From Pseudozobellia sp. WGM2 (lineage in GTDB: Bacteria; Bacteroidota; Bacteroidia; Flavobacteriales; Flavobacteriaceae): a stretch of DNA of 64,000 bases. The notes beneath the pieces are model-generated. The model did not search any database and was not told the origin of the DNA. It was given only the letters and a program-made list of their open reading frames with translations. A program made the translations under genes and the position numbers. Shown here piece by piece: positions 45,708-54,888 of the stretch (within the stretch, counting starts at the first letter, position 1; each line of letters begins with the position of its first letter). The stretch covers positions 62,001 through 126,000 of the forward strand of contig NZ_JADNYK010000008.1 in assembly GCF_017810075.1 (NCBI RefSeq), in the 5' to 3' direction.

Positions 45708-46706
45708 TCAACGAGGAATTTCTACCGATTCTGTGATCATTTGAATAACGCTCTCTGGGGTCATGCCTTCCATCTCACGTTCTGGGGTCAAGATGACCCG
45801 GTGGTTTAGTACAGGGGCCAAGGCATTTTTAATATCTTGGGGTATAACAAAATCACGACCGTTTATGGCCGCAAAAGCTTTTGCGGCATTCAATGTCGCT
45901 ATAGAAGCCCTAGGAGAGCCGCCGAGATACAAATGGGGGTGATTGCGCGTTTTTGTTATAATTTCCGCTATGTATTTTATAATCTTTTCTTCAACGATTA
46001 CTTCTTGAATTTTGGATTTGAACTCAGCAAGTTCTTCAGTATTTAAAATGCCATGTATCGTATCTTGAGGTTTGACCCCTTTTCTTTCATGATGACTTTG
46101 AATTATTTTCACCTCGTCTTCAAGTGATGGATAGTCGACTTTTATTTTAAATAGAAAGCGATCTAATTGTGCTTCAGGTAGTGCGTAGGTGCCTTCTTGT
46201 TCTATGGGATTTTGGGTGGCGAGCACCATAAAAGGGGCTTCCATGGTATAGGTATGCCCATCCATAGTAATTTGACGTTCTTCCATAGTTTCAAAAAGGG
46301 CGGCTTGGGTTTTGGCGGGTGACCTATTGATTTCGTCAATAAGTACTATGTTCGAAAAGATCGGACCTTTTTTATATTCAAATTCAGAGGTTTTTGTACT
46401 GAAGATAGAAGTACCTAAGATATCGCTAGGCATAAGGTCGGGCGTGAATTGAATACGACTGAAATCGGTCTTTAAAGTTTTGGCGAACAGCTTGGCGGTT
46501 ACCGTTTTTGCAATACCTGGTACACCTTCTATTAGAACGTGGCCATCGACCAAAAGAGCGACAATCAACAGCTCGATAAAGTTTTCTTGACCTACAATGA
46601 CTTGACCAAGTTCTTGCTTAATATTAGCTACCGCCGCCTTTAGGCCTTCTAGGTCTATACGGTTATTAAAATTTAGGTCTTCGTTAGAAGCTTCATTATT
46701 TTCCAT
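45708..46706 (-). CDS. MoxR family AAA+ ATPase
   Basis: 332 aa. Walker A GVPGIAKT (the A instead of G before KT is normal for MoxR), Walker B VLIDEINR, sensor 1 VLATQNPIEQEG, arginine finger region LDRFLFKI, and sensor 2 GGSPRAS. MoxR ATPases act as chaperones that remodel or insert cofactors into partner proteins, usually vWA-containing ones. It overlaps the DUF4350 gene by 11 bp and precedes DUF58 by 3 bp. Confidence 0.95.
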   Translation of the reverse strand: MENNEASNEDLNFNNRIDLEGLKAAVANIKQELGQVIVGQENFIELLIVALLVDGHVLIEGVPGIAKTVTAKLFAKTLKTDFSRIQFTPDLMPSDILGTSIFSTKTSEFEYKKGPIFSNIVLIDEINRSPAKTQAALFETMEERQITMDGHTYTMEAPFMVLATQNPIEQEGTYALPEAQLDRFLFKIKVDYPSLEDEVKIIQSHHERKGVKPQDTIHGILNTEELAEFKSKIQEVIVEEKIIKYIAEIITKTRNHPHLYLGGSPRASIATLNAAKAFAAINGRDFVIPQDIKNALAPVLNHRVILTPEREMEGMTPESVIQMITESVEIPR

Positions 46707-47913
46707 GGGCTTGCTTTTTAAATTTTTCTATGGATGAATTCAGTTTTTGAAGTTCATCGTTTGAGGTATTTTCTCGATTTCTCAAGTGTTCGATAAATGA
46801 AAAAAGTTTCTCTATTTCTTCAGGGCTATGAGAGCTTCTAGCCGCTAGGTTATGATAAAACTCTTTTTCGTTTCCTATAGAGCCCAAATAGAATTTAGAC
46901 CGTATGTACTCCATAAAATAATCGATTTTATGTTCGGCCATCGCTTTGCTATCGCCCTTTTCATAATACATGTCGGCGATGGTTCGGGTAAATGCCAAAG
47001 TCTGGTTCTTTAAAGGTAGAACCACGGGAATCGGTCTTTGCTTTCTCTTTCCTTGGAACACGATATAGAGTACAACACCTATAAGTACCAGATAATAAGC
47101 CCATTTGAATTCTTTCGTATTCAGAAAAATGTACATGGGAGAGGTATAGACCGATTTGCCCGATTTATAGTAATTGTCTATATAAATGGTTCGTGAAGAA
47201 TCAAGATAGGAGAGTAATCCGGCAGTATAATTTCTATTCTCTTCCTTTAAGATAAAATAATTGGTAAAAGCCTTCGGGAAAGTGCTTAAAATCACCTCAC
47301 CTTCACCATAAGAACGTTTGATGACATTATAGAATTTTTCGGTCTTTATTTCATCTTCATCGGTGTTGGTCATAGTACCGATGATAGTCATTGGAACATC
47401 CCCTTGATTCTGAAAATAGGTTGCGTAGTTATCTTTTTCAAATAAATACTCTTTTTGCGGATTCAAAAGCGGATTAACCAATTGATGCTTATGTGAGTAC
47501 ATATGATCCAAACCACTGTAAAGCCTTTCGTTTTTTAGCTCGAGAGTATCTAAAAGTTTTTCTTCAAAATTATCAGCGGAAATAAATAGGCGGTTTCCTT
47601 CAGAAACCCAGTCCAACAGATTATAGAGTTCGGTTTCACCGAATTCTATTTGGTCGTTGACAAAAAAATAGGTGCCCTTTGCGTCTGAATTATCGTTCAA
47701 AAATTCGAATGGTGGTATGTTTACCTCTTTTGTTTTATCGCCAAATAGTTGCTGGAGTATATCGTTTAAAACCACTGTGCCATAGGGAATCTTGTGTTTC
47801 GACACATAAGAAGGAAACCAATTGACTTCTTTAGGCTTGGTGTACTGCATCAGCATAAGCAGCCCTACGGTCAGAACCATAATTACGATATATACGCCAC
47901 CTTTTTTACCCAT
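46696..47913 (-). CDS. DUF4350 domain-containing membrane protein
   Basis: 405 aa. An N-terminal TM helix (about 7-23), a large extracytoplasmic region of the glutamine-amidotransferase-like DUF4350 type (KIPYGTVVLNDIL, LLDWVSEGNRLFISADNF), a second TM helix (about 275-292) and a cytosolic helical tail of about 110 residues. Known as a conserved member of the MoxR/DUF58/DUF4129 neighbourhood; function unknown. It overlaps both neighbours (8 and 11 bp). Confidence 0.87.
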   Translation of the reverse strand: MGKKGGVYIVIMVLTVGLLMLMQYTKPKEVNWFPSYVSKHKIPYGTVVLNDILQQLFGDKTKEVNIPPFEFLNDNSDAKGTYFFVNDQIEFGETELYNLLDWVSEGNRLFISADNFEEKLLDTLELKNERLYSGLDHMYSHKHQLVNPLLNPQKEYLFEKDNYATYFQNQGDVPMTIIGTMTNTDEDEIKTEKFYNVIKRSYGEGEVILSTFPKAFTNYFILKEENRNYTAGLLSYLDSSRTIYIDNYYKSGKSVYTSPMYIFLNTKEFKWAYYLVLIGVVLYIVFQGKRKQRPIPVVLPLKNQTLAFTRTIADMYYEKGDSKAMAEHKIDYFMEYIRSKFYLGSIGNEKEFYHNLAARSSHSPEEIEKLFSFIEHLRNRENTSNDELQKLNSSIEKFKKQAHGK

Positions 47914-48646
47914 TGGATTCTAAGTTGAGTTTTAGGCTTTGAAATTCTTTTTCGGCTCTCTGAAATTTACTTTCGTCTATTGCAAAATCACCATACCAGA
48001 TATAATCGTATAAACGGGTGATTTTAGAAAACTGTTGTTTCAAATTTTCGAGTTCGATTTCTTTTAGATAGTCGTTATTGGTCTTTTGAAGCTCCCATAC
48101 GATCAGGTCTTTTTCACTGAGCAGTCTTAAGACGTAGAGGTAATAGTACCTTATTGCCAATCTAAAATTTTTGGTGGCAACGGCATCATTGATTAACTTT
48201 TGAATATTTTCATTTTTGATGATATGCTCTTCCTCTGACAGGTTGACCAGATTTTTAGAACCTTTGGTATGTTTTAGATTGTTAGCATTAAGTTTTAAAA
48301 AGAATTTAATCAGCAAATAAATAAGTAAGATTAATAAAAGGTAGGGTACTAATTCTAAAAACATAGATAGAAAGCCGGAGGCTTTTTCCATGCCGAAAAT
48401 ACTTTCAAAAACACGGAGCAATACATTGCCCAGCCAAGCCGTAAAATCATTCCACCAAGTGGGGTCAGAGGTTACGATTTCATAATTGAAATCTGGATCA
48501 ATCCTATACTTTTGTAAATCCGCATTTGTAATTTCCTGAATTTCTAGAGTAACCTCGTCATAAGAGACGGTCGTCGAATCTTGCTGACCATATAAGGGTG
48601 CCAGCAAAAAAAAAGCTATATAAAATACGAAGAGCGGTAAGCGCAT
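47906..48646 (-). CDS. DUF4129 domain-containing membrane protein
   Basis: 246 aa. Signal-like N-terminus (about 1-20, ending LYGQ), one TM helix (about 92-117), and a C-terminal DUF4129 domain of cytosolic helices (NFRLAIRYYYLYVLRLLSEKD, NNDYLKEIEL, YDYIWYGDFAID). The role in the MoxR cluster is not defined. Overlaps the DUF4350 gene by 8 bp and follows the multi-TM gene by 5 bp. Confidence 0.88.
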   Translation of the reverse strand: MRLPLFVFYIAFFLLAPLYGQQDSTTVSYDEVTLEIQEITNADLQKYRIDPDFNYEIVTSDPTWWNDFTAWLGNVLLRVFESIFGMEKASGFLSMFLELVPYLLLILLIYLLIKFFLKLNANNLKHTKGSKNLVNLSEEEHIIKNENIQKLINDAVATKNFRLAIRYYYLYVLRLLSEKDLIVWELQKTNNDYLKEIELENLKQQFSKITRLYDYIWYGDFAIDESKFQRAEKEFQSLKLNLESNG

Positions 48647-48651
48647 AAAGG

Positions 48652-49518
48652 TTATTCGGTTCCTCCTAAATTTTTGATACGTTCGTAAGTGCCCGTGAAA
48701 TTCTTTTTTTCGTTTAAATCGAAATAAATCAGAACACTGGCCACCATAGTAATAATATTCAAAAGAAATTGAGCCAGTGTACTAATACTGCCTAAAAGTA
48801 TCGATATAGGGTCGGCGGTTGTAAAATTTTCAGCATCGATTTCTCCTGAGAGAATACCCATTTTTGCATAATTATAAATCGTTGCAGGTATAGCGAATGC
48901 TAAACTGGCTACATAAACAATAATACCGACGACAAAGAGGGCTGCGAAAGTGTTCCACCAATGGTCTTTTACCAAATTAAAACTATAGCTGAACGCATCC
49001 GATACATTTTTTTGGCTGAAAACCATAATACTAAACGATAATACCAAGGGAACATAGAGATATACCCCAGGAATAATACAGAACATAAAACCGACCCCTA
49101 CACATAGACCTACTAAAATACCCAAGCCGATAAAAGACCAAAAAGAAGCATAGACCTCTTTTTTGACTGTATCAAAAACGACATTACCGTTGTTGTTCGA
49201 ATATGATTTGATGTAATGCAGGGTGGTTGACTGGGCAAGTACATAAGTCGCTATTATTGAAAGTACGAATGCAGCGCCGATAGCAAAAAGTAAAAAGACG
49301 TTGACAACTTCGTTTGAAGACGTTATGCTAAAATTGAAAAAGTCTCCGACTTTGTACATGTAAAGCCCATAACAGATAAGCATCACTACTAAATACGGAC
49401 CAATAATCTTGAAAAATGTAGTAAAAAAAGGCTTGAACTCATTACGTAGAAAAGCGAATGTATCTGAAAGTATTTCCCCTAAATCACGTTGCTTTTTAAA
49501 TTCAATATATTGTTTCAT
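48652..49518 (-). CDS. Multi-pass membrane protein of the MoxR cluster
   Basis: 288 aa with about six TM helices and a cytosolic N-terminus of about 30 residues (FKKQRDLGEILSDTFAFLRNEFKP). Resembles the DUF4013/glycerophosphodiester-phosphodiesterase-type membrane domain proteins that share ExxxDTFxFL N-termini, but without an enzymatic domain. Position between SpoIIM and DUF4129 genes is conserved in related clusters. Function unknown. Confidence 0.75.
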   Translation of the reverse strand: MKQYIEFKKQRDLGEILSDTFAFLRNEFKPFFTTFFKIIGPYLVVMLICYGLYMYKVGDFFNFSITSSNEVVNVFLLFAIGAAFVLSIIATYVLAQSTTLHYIKSYSNNNGNVVFDTVKKEVYASFWSFIGLGILVGLCVGVGFMFCIIPGVYLYVPLVLSFSIMVFSQKNVSDAFSYSFNLVKDHWWNTFAALFVVGIIVYVASLAFAIPATIYNYAKMGILSGEIDAENFTTADPISILLGSISTLAQFLLNIITMVASVLIYFDLNEKKNFTGTYERIKNLGGTE

Positions 49519-49599
49519 TCTATATCAGTTGTTTAGAACGGATGTTTTCAGTAATGGACAAAACGTCTTATTGACCACATCTTTATTATTTAATAGGCT

Positions 49600-50568
49600 C
49601 TAGGGCTTTAGACCTTGTATTCTTCTATGAAGCCGTCGTGGATATATAACGTAGTAATAAAGAATTAGTACGAGTGAGCATAAAATTATTAAGATGGCCA
49701 AAAAGTCTGGCATTTCGGTATGTCGTGTAACAAAACCTTCAAGAAAGCCAGCTATGATGAAGAACGGCACGGTACTCAGCATAATTTTTAACCCGTCTTT
49801 GACTCCTCTTTTAAAAGATTCAAGTCTTGTATATGTGCCTGGAAATAGCATGCCATTGGCTAAAACCAAGCCAGCGCAGCCGGCAATAATAATAACCGAT
49901 ATCTCGATAGTACCATGAATCCATATAGTTCGGGCAGATTCCCACAGTAGTCCTTTTTCATAAAAGAAGTATTGAAAACTACCCATCATTATGCCATTGC
50001 GCATCATTACGTACAAGGTGCCGATACCCAATAAAATGCCCATGGCAAAGGCCATTAACGCTACTCTTATGTTGTTGATAGTAATGCCCAAGAACATATT
50101 GAATTCACCCATTTGTTTGTACACCGCCATGGGGTCACCTTTTTCGATGTTTTCCAAAGTCATATTCACATAGCCATCGCCTAAAATGGAACGAACAAAA
50201 TCACCCTCGTTGGCCGAAGAAAAAGCACCTACCAACGAAAAGAAAAGAAATACCAAAAAAGAAATGAGCAGTTCACGTTGGTAACCGAAAAAGAGTAGGG
50301 GAAACTCTGTTTTCCAGAACTCGACAATACGGTTTTTCGGTTCTCGTTTTGTTTTATAGATTTTTTGGTGGGCCTCAGAAGCGAGAGTGTTCAAATAGAA
50401 CTCGGTGTTGCTACCAGAATAAAAGGTTTTGGCGAAGCTAAGATGGTCGGTAATCTCAATATAGAGATCAGACAATTTATCTGGTGAAAGCGTCGTTTTG
50501 TTTGACAGGGCATTTTCAAAAGTAGCCCATTTGTCTTTATTTTGCTTTACAAAGGCGGCCTCGCGCAT
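49600..50568 (-). CDS. SpoIIM (stage II sporulation protein M)-like membrane protein
   Basis: 322 aa from the ATG at 50568 (MREAAFVKQNKDKWATFE); a longer frame upstream would run into the divergent RDD gene and is rejected. A cytosolic helical N-terminus (about 1-95) precedes about six TM helices; MTLENIEKGDPMAVYKQMGEFN and NNIRVALMAFAMGILLG are typical of the SpoIIM/DUF95 family. This species does not need to sporulate: family members occur widely in MoxR-RDD clusters. Only 33 bp separate its start from that of the RDD gene. Confidence 0.88.
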   Translation of the reverse strand: MREAAFVKQNKDKWATFENALSNKTTLSPDKLSDLYIEITDHLSFAKTFYSGSNTEFYLNTLASEAHQKIYKTKREPKNRIVEFWKTEFPLLFFGYQRELLISFLVFLFFSLVGAFSSANEGDFVRSILGDGYVNMTLENIEKGDPMAVYKQMGEFNMFLGITINNIRVALMAFAMGILLGIGTLYVMMRNGIMMGSFQYFFYEKGLLWESARTIWIHGTIEISVIIIAGCAGLVLANGMLFPGTYTRLESFKRGVKDGLKIMLSTVPFFIIAGFLEGFVTRHTEMPDFLAILIILCSLVLILYYYVIYPRRLHRRIQGLKP

Positions 50569-50601
50569 GCATACCGGGTTAGTACCCAAAGAAACAAAAC
50601 T

Positions 50602-51318
50602 ATGGAACAATTTCAAATAGAAACTGCCCAAAATATCACTATCGACCAGAATACGGCACACTTGGGAGACCGCATGGTGGCGTATCTTATCGATAGTTTC
50701 ATCGTAATCGCCTATCTCATACTTATGTTTTTGATACTGTCATCTTTAGACGTAGATTTTGGTGATTCATGGGCATTTTATCTCATAATGTCTCTCCCGG
50801 CATTTTTATACTATGTTCTTCTCGAAATGCTCTTGAACGGTCAAACGATAGGTAAAAAACTGATGCAGGTGCGTGTGGTTAAAATAGATGGATCCAAGCC
50901 CAGTTTTTCGAGTTACTTGATCCGATGGGTATTACGAATTATAGATGTAGGTATTTCATCGGGAGGTGTCGCGGTATTGACCATTTTAATTCGAGGAAAA
51001 GGGCAGAGAGTGGGCGATATCGCTGCGGGAACGACAGTAATAAGCGAGAAGAAAAAAGTTTCGTTACGAGACACCTTGCTAAGAGAGCTACCGGAAGACT
51101 ACAAGCCTTCTTTTCCGCAAGTGACCGTCTTTAAAGATCGTGAGATTCAAACCATAAAAGAACTGTATGATTCGGCCAAAAGAAATGGTGATCACAATGT
51201 AATTCTTTCATTGAGCGATAGAATTAAAAAAGTTGCTGATGTACAGACGGAGTTAAAACCAGTCGACTTTGTCGACCTGGTCATAAAAGATTATAACTAC
51301 TATACCCAAAACCTCTAA
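50602..51318 (+). CDS. RDD family membrane protein
   Basis: 238 aa from the ATG at 50602 (MEQFQIETAQNITIDQNTAH). The RDD domain begins LGDRMVAYLIDSFIV with the conserved Arg-Asp pair, has three TM helices, and includes LLNGQTIGKKLMQVRVVKIDG, GQRVGDIAAGTTVI. The C-terminal 80 residues are cytosolic and charged. Divergent from, and paired with, the SpoIIM-like gene. Confidence 0.9.
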   Translation: MEQFQIETAQNITIDQNTAHLGDRMVAYLIDSFIVIAYLILMFLILSSLDVDFGDSWAFYLIMSLPAFLYYVLLEMLLNGQTIGKKLMQVRVVKIDGSKPSFSSYLIRWVLRIIDVGISSGGVAVLTILIRGKGQRVGDIAAGTTVISEKKKVSLRDTLLRELPEDYKPSFPQVTVFKDREIQTIKELYDSAKRNGDHNVILSLSDRIKKVADVQTELKPVDFVDLVIKDYNYYTQNL

Positions 51319-51411
51319 TTTACTACGGTACAATTGTCTTAAAAAATCTTCAATCGTAATGTAATTGCTTAGGTAAACTATACTTTTGCCATCAGTGTAA
51401 ATTGCAGTGCT

Positions 51412-52026
51412 ATGTTTTATTTTCTCATTGATATCTTAGGGACTGTGGCTTTTGCCATATCAGGGGTTTTAGTGGCAATGAACAAAAAGTTAGACCCTTT
51501 CGGTGTTTTTATAATCGCTTTTGTAACTGCTGTTGGTGGTGGTACTTTGCGAGATGTGCTTATTGGTAGTACGCCTGTACTTTGGATGCGTGAAAGTATT
51601 TATATGTATGTTATAACCGGAAGTGTGATTTTTGCCATCATCTTTGTCAACAAGTTGAGGTATCTACGAAAAACTCTATTTTTGTTCGATACTATCGGCA
51701 TTGGTCTCTTTACCATGCTAGGTATCGAAAAAGGATTGGGTGCAGACCTTACACCGATGTTATGTATCGCCTTAGGTACCATAACCGCTTGCTTCGGAGG
51801 GGTAATACGTGATATTCTTTGTAACGAAATACCCGTGATTTTTAGAAAGGAAATTTATGCGACCGCATGCATTTTAGGCGGATCCAGCTATTTTCTATTG
51901 ATACTTCTACCCTTTGACGGAGCTTATGCCTACGTAGCCGCGATTTTGATTATTATCATCGCCCGTTCGTTAGCGGTGAAATTTAAAATTAGTTTACCCA
52001 ACATTTACGGCAAACAGAAAGTTTAA
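51412..52026 (+). CDS. Trimeric intracellular cation channel (TRIC/UPF0126) protein
   Basis: 204 aa with seven TM helices in two repeats of three plus one: AFAISGVLVAMNKKLDPFGVF, AVGGGTLRDVLIG in the first and LGTITACFGGVIRDILCNEI in the second. The GGGxxRD/GGxxRD glycine motifs are the TRIC signature. It forms K+-permeable trimers. Convergent with the cyclophilin gene at a 16-bp gap. Confidence 0.92.
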   Translation: MFYFLIDILGTVAFAISGVLVAMNKKLDPFGVFIIAFVTAVGGGTLRDVLIGSTPVLWMRESIYMYVITGSVIFAIIFVNKLRYLRKTLFLFDTIGIGLFTMLGIEKGLGADLTPMLCIALGTITACFGGVIRDILCNEIPVIFRKEIYATACILGGSSYFLLILLPFDGAYAYVAAILIIIIARSLAVKFKISLPNIYGKQKV

Positions 52027-52042
52027 AATTTTAAGGGTTTAG

Positions 52043-52756
52043 TTATTCTATAATTTCGGCCTTTTCAATATACACATTCTGTTGGGGCCAATCGCCATCG
52101 CCAACTTCGACATGATTGATTTTATCGACCACATCCATGCCTTCTATAACTTTACCGAAGGGCGTGAAATCTCCATCTAAGTGATAGGAGCCTGGATCGG
52201 TAACGACGATAAAAAATTCATAGGGCGAGGCTAGCATATGCGGGTTGTCGATTTCACTGCTGGGCATCGATATGGTACCTCGGTGATGACTATATCCTTT
52301 TCGGGTATCAGGGGGTAAAAGGTAGCGACCGATTTCCTTTCTTTTGCGTGCAGTTTCTTTATCATCTGAACTTCCGCCCTGAATAATAAAATTTTTCACG
52401 ACACGGTGAAATTGTGTGTCGTTGAAGTAACCTTGCCGGGTAAGGTAAATGAAATTTGCCTTATGATAGGGTACATTGTCATAAAGTTGAATTGTAAAGC
52501 TCCCAAAAGTAGTGGTAATCTTAACCTTATCGACCTTTAACTCTTTTTGATAATCAAAAAAGAAGTCGATGGCATTGTCTTCGGTAAGCACGAATTTTTC
52601 AACTTCTTCTTTTTCAGCTTTTGTAGAATCTACTTGAACCGAATCTTTTATGATTTCGGTATTGGAATTCTCTGTTTGTTTCTTTGGGGTTTCACCGCAT
52701 GAAGAGATAAAAAATAGTGCTAATATTGCGAGAGTAATGACTTTTCCGATTTTCAT
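52043..52756 (-). CDS. Cyclophilin-type peptidyl-prolyl isomerase, lipoprotein
   Basis: 237 aa from the ATG at 52756; this start yields the lipoprotein signal MKIGKVITLAILALFFISSC, so an upstream extension is rejected. After a linker of about 50 residues comes the cyclophilin domain: FHRVVKNFIIQGGSSDD, GTISMPSSEIDNPHMLAS, FFIVVTDPG and FTPFGKVIEGMDVVD. Assists folding of periplasmic or outer-membrane proteins. Its start codon overlaps that of the divergent Nudix gene (CATG at 52754-52757). Confidence 0.92.
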   Translation of the reverse strand: MKIGKVITLAILALFFISSCGETPKKQTENSNTEIIKDSVQVDSTKAEKEEVEKFVLTEDNAIDFFFDYQKELKVDKVKITTTFGSFTIQLYDNVPYHKANFIYLTRQGYFNDTQFHRVVKNFIIQGGSSDDKETARKRKEIGRYLLPPDTRKGYSHHRGTISMPSSEIDNPHMLASPYEFFIVVTDPGSYHLDGDFTPFGKVIEGMDVVDKINHVEVGDGDWPQQNVYIEKAEIIE

Positions 52757-53399
52757 GAACTTTGATGAGTTTTCCTTAAGGATTCCAAAAATAAAAAATC
52801 TACCGTTACCCGGTGAAGCATCCCATTTAAAAATGGCACCGCAATTCAGGCTTGAAGAATTGAGACAAGCGAGACAAAAGAGCAAGAACCCAAAAAGGGC
52901 CGGGGTTATGGCCTTATTTTACCCTGATTCGGACAATAAGACCCAGTTTCTCTTGATTTTAAGAAAGAGCCATCCTAAAGATGTTCATTCTAATCAAGTA
53001 GGCTTTCCCGGGGGAAAGGTCGAAAAGGGTGATTCAGATTTAATGGCCACCGCCCTGAGAGAAACTTATGAAGAAGTCGGGGTAGAGCCTTCGGATGTCG
53101 AGGTAGTAAGATCGTTAAGCGAAATTTATATTCCACCAAGTAATTTTGAAGTGCATCCTTTTGTGGGGCTATATGCGAAGGTTAAGCCTTTTGTGCCCCA
53201 GACTACAGAGGTAGCTTCTATTTTAGAGGTAAAGCTTGAAGATTTTATGAGCGACAATAGCCTTTTTACAGAAAACCTGTCTACCTCTTATGCCAAAAAT
53301 GTCGATGTACCCGCCTTTAAACTAAATGGTTATACCGTTTGGGGAGCGACAAGCATGATGCTCAGTGAAATCAGGACGCTTTTACAACAGGTTTTATAG
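52755..53399 (+). CDS. Nudix CoA pyrophosphatase-like hydrolase
   Basis: 214 aa from the ATG at 52755 (MNFDEFSLRIPKIKNLPLPG). Nudix box GGKVEKGDSDLMATALRETY followed by EEVGV, preceded by the UPF0035 signature LILRKSHPKDVHSNQVGFPGG, which defines the CoA diphosphatase subgroup (E. coli NudL type). It likely hydrolyses CoA or its oxidised derivatives. Start codon shared by two bases with the divergent cyclophilin gene. An acyltransferase gene follows 26 bp downstream. Confidence 0.9.
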   Translation: MNFDEFSLRIPKIKNLPLPGEASHLKMAPQFRLEELRQARQKSKNPKRAGVMALFYPDSDNKTQFLLILRKSHPKDVHSNQVGFPGGKVEKGDSDLMATALRETYEEVGVEPSDVEVVRSLSEIYIPPSNFEVHPFVGLYAKVKPFVPQTTEVASILEVKLEDFMSDNSLFTENLSTSYAKNVDVPAFKLNGYTVWGATSMMLSEIRTLLQQVL

Positions 53400-53425
53400 A
53401 GGCTTATTTCGTAAATTTGCCGTCT

Positions 53426-54241
53426 ATGGGGCTATTTAAGAAAAATCCGTTCGGTCATATTCTTTATATAAAGAAATGGCTAATTCGTATTTTGGGGTTA
53501 CTCACCCATTCTCGATACAAACAATTTAATCGGTTAGAGGTAGATGGGTCTGAAATTCTAAGACAACTACCCGACAGAAATGTACTGTTCGTGAGTAATC
53601 ACCAAACCTATTTCGCAGACGTGGTGGCGATGTTTCATGTTTTTAATGCCAGCCTCAGTGGTAGGGTCGATAATATTAAAAACATTGGGTATATCTGGCA
53701 CCCGAAACTGAACATGTATTATGTGGCCGCCGCCGAGACCATGAAAAAAAGTCTCTTGACTAAAATTTTCGCTTACGCCGGTGCTATAAGTGTAGAAAGA
53801 ACTTGGCGTTCTTCGGGGCAAGATGTTAACCGTCAAGTAAAAATGAGCGATATTTCGAACATAGGCAAAGCGTTGAACGATGGTTGGGTTATCACTTTTC
53901 CCCAAGGTACTACCACCCCTTGGAAGCCTTTGAGAAAGGGCACAGCGCATATAATCAAAAAATATAAACCTATTGTGGTGCCCGTGGTAATTGACGGGTT
54001 TCGTCGGTCTTTCGATAAAAAAGGACTTCGCATAAAGAAGAAAGGTATTCTACAATCTATGGTCATAAAAGAGCCTTTGAATATCGATTATGAGAATGAG
54101 TCTTTCGATTCTATTATCGAAAAATTGGAATATGCTATTGAACAACATCCCTCATTTTTGAAAGTGATATCTAAAAAAGATTTACAAGCCTACGAAGAGG
54201 AAAATGAACTGCGTAGGTTCAGAAACAGTAAAAAGTTTTAA
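53426..54241 (+). CDS. 1-acyl-sn-glycerol-3-phosphate acyltransferase-like protein
   Basis: 271 aa from ATG 53426. PlsC-type acyltransferase: motif I is NHQTYFAD, where His and Asp are five residues apart (HX5D) rather than the usual HX4D; motif II-like SVERTW; motif III FPQGTTT (in place of FPEGTRS); motif IV VVPVVIDG. It acylates lysophosphatidic acid or another lysolipid in membrane biogenesis. Overlaps the convergent 4-TM gene by 4 bp. Confidence 0.87.
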   Translation: MGLFKKNPFGHILYIKKWLIRILGLLTHSRYKQFNRLEVDGSEILRQLPDRNVLFVSNHQTYFADVVAMFHVFNASLSGRVDNIKNIGYIWHPKLNMYYVAAAETMKKSLLTKIFAYAGAISVERTWRSSGQDVNRQVKMSDISNIGKALNDGWVITFPQGTTTPWKPLRKGTAHIIKKYKPIVVPVVIDGFRRSFDKKGLRIKKKGILQSMVIKEPLNIDYENESFDSIIEKLEYAIEQHPSFLKVISKKDLQAYEEENELRRFRNSKKF

Positions 54242-54888
54242 ATTTCGAGCTGCTTGAGTTCTTTATAGTTTCTATTCAGGCTTTTCAACAATAGGCCATA
54301 CAGCAAAAAGTAAATTAACCCCATTACGGCGACAAGTACTACGCTGAAAATACTCATTGTCCATAAAAGAATGCTTTTAAATTTTTCAGGTGATATGTTT
54401 TCATTGTTACCACTTGGGAAAACGTCTGATAGATGGTCGTTTAGGTAAATGCCTACAACTATCATAACGCAGGTAAGAAATAGAAAAGAAAGCCCGAAAA
54501 TAATATAGTATTTTACCGTTTTACGGGTTTTTATGATTTTCTCCATCAGGTTTTTGGCGTTATCTAGGGTAGAGATTTCTTTATAACGTTTGTAGAAAAG
54601 AAAAATAAAGTAAAAAGTAATGGCATAACCAATGACCCATAGCCCTGTAGAAAGACTTTTTATGCCCAATTTGTCATAAATATCCATACTGTCTTTCATA
54701 CCCGGTAGCAAATAGAGCAAGTGCGGCACGGTAAATTCAAGAATACTGATGGTCAATATCCATTTTACTATGGATGATGATTTTTTCCAGAGCATTTTAT
54801 GAATCTCGCTGTATGACAATTTAGGAAGATGTTCTTCTTTTTTCTGCCAATCCTTCTTTAGTAATTCCAATTCGTCCATCATACCCAT
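54238..54888 (-). CDS. Four-TM protein, candidate anti-sigma partner
   Basis: 216 aa. A cytosolic N-terminus of about 40 residues (LELLKKDWQKKEEHLPKLSY) precedes four TM helices (about 42-62, 78-98, 117-140, 165-192). Not a recognised anti-sigma domain (no ZAS zinc motif), but its start codon overlaps the sigma-factor stop by one base, the usual arrangement for a sigma/anti-sigma pair. Role inferred from context only. Confidence 0.7.
   Translation of the reverse strand: MGMMDELELLKKDWQKKEEHLPKLSYSEIHKMLWKKSSSIVKWILTISILEFTVPHLLYLLPGMKDSMDIYDKLGIKSLSTGLWVIGYAITFYFIFLFYKRYKEISTLDNAKNLMEKIIKTRKTVKYYIIFGLSFLFLTCVMIVVGIYLNDHLSDVFPSGNNENISPEKFKSILLWTMSIFSVVLVAVMGLIYFLLYGLLLKSLNRNYKELKQLEI

Noticed and set aside
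50569-50661. Longer SpoIIM-like protein starting upstream of 50568
   Set aside because: Would overlap the start and upstream region of the divergent RDD gene; the ATG at 50568 gives a family-like N-terminus.
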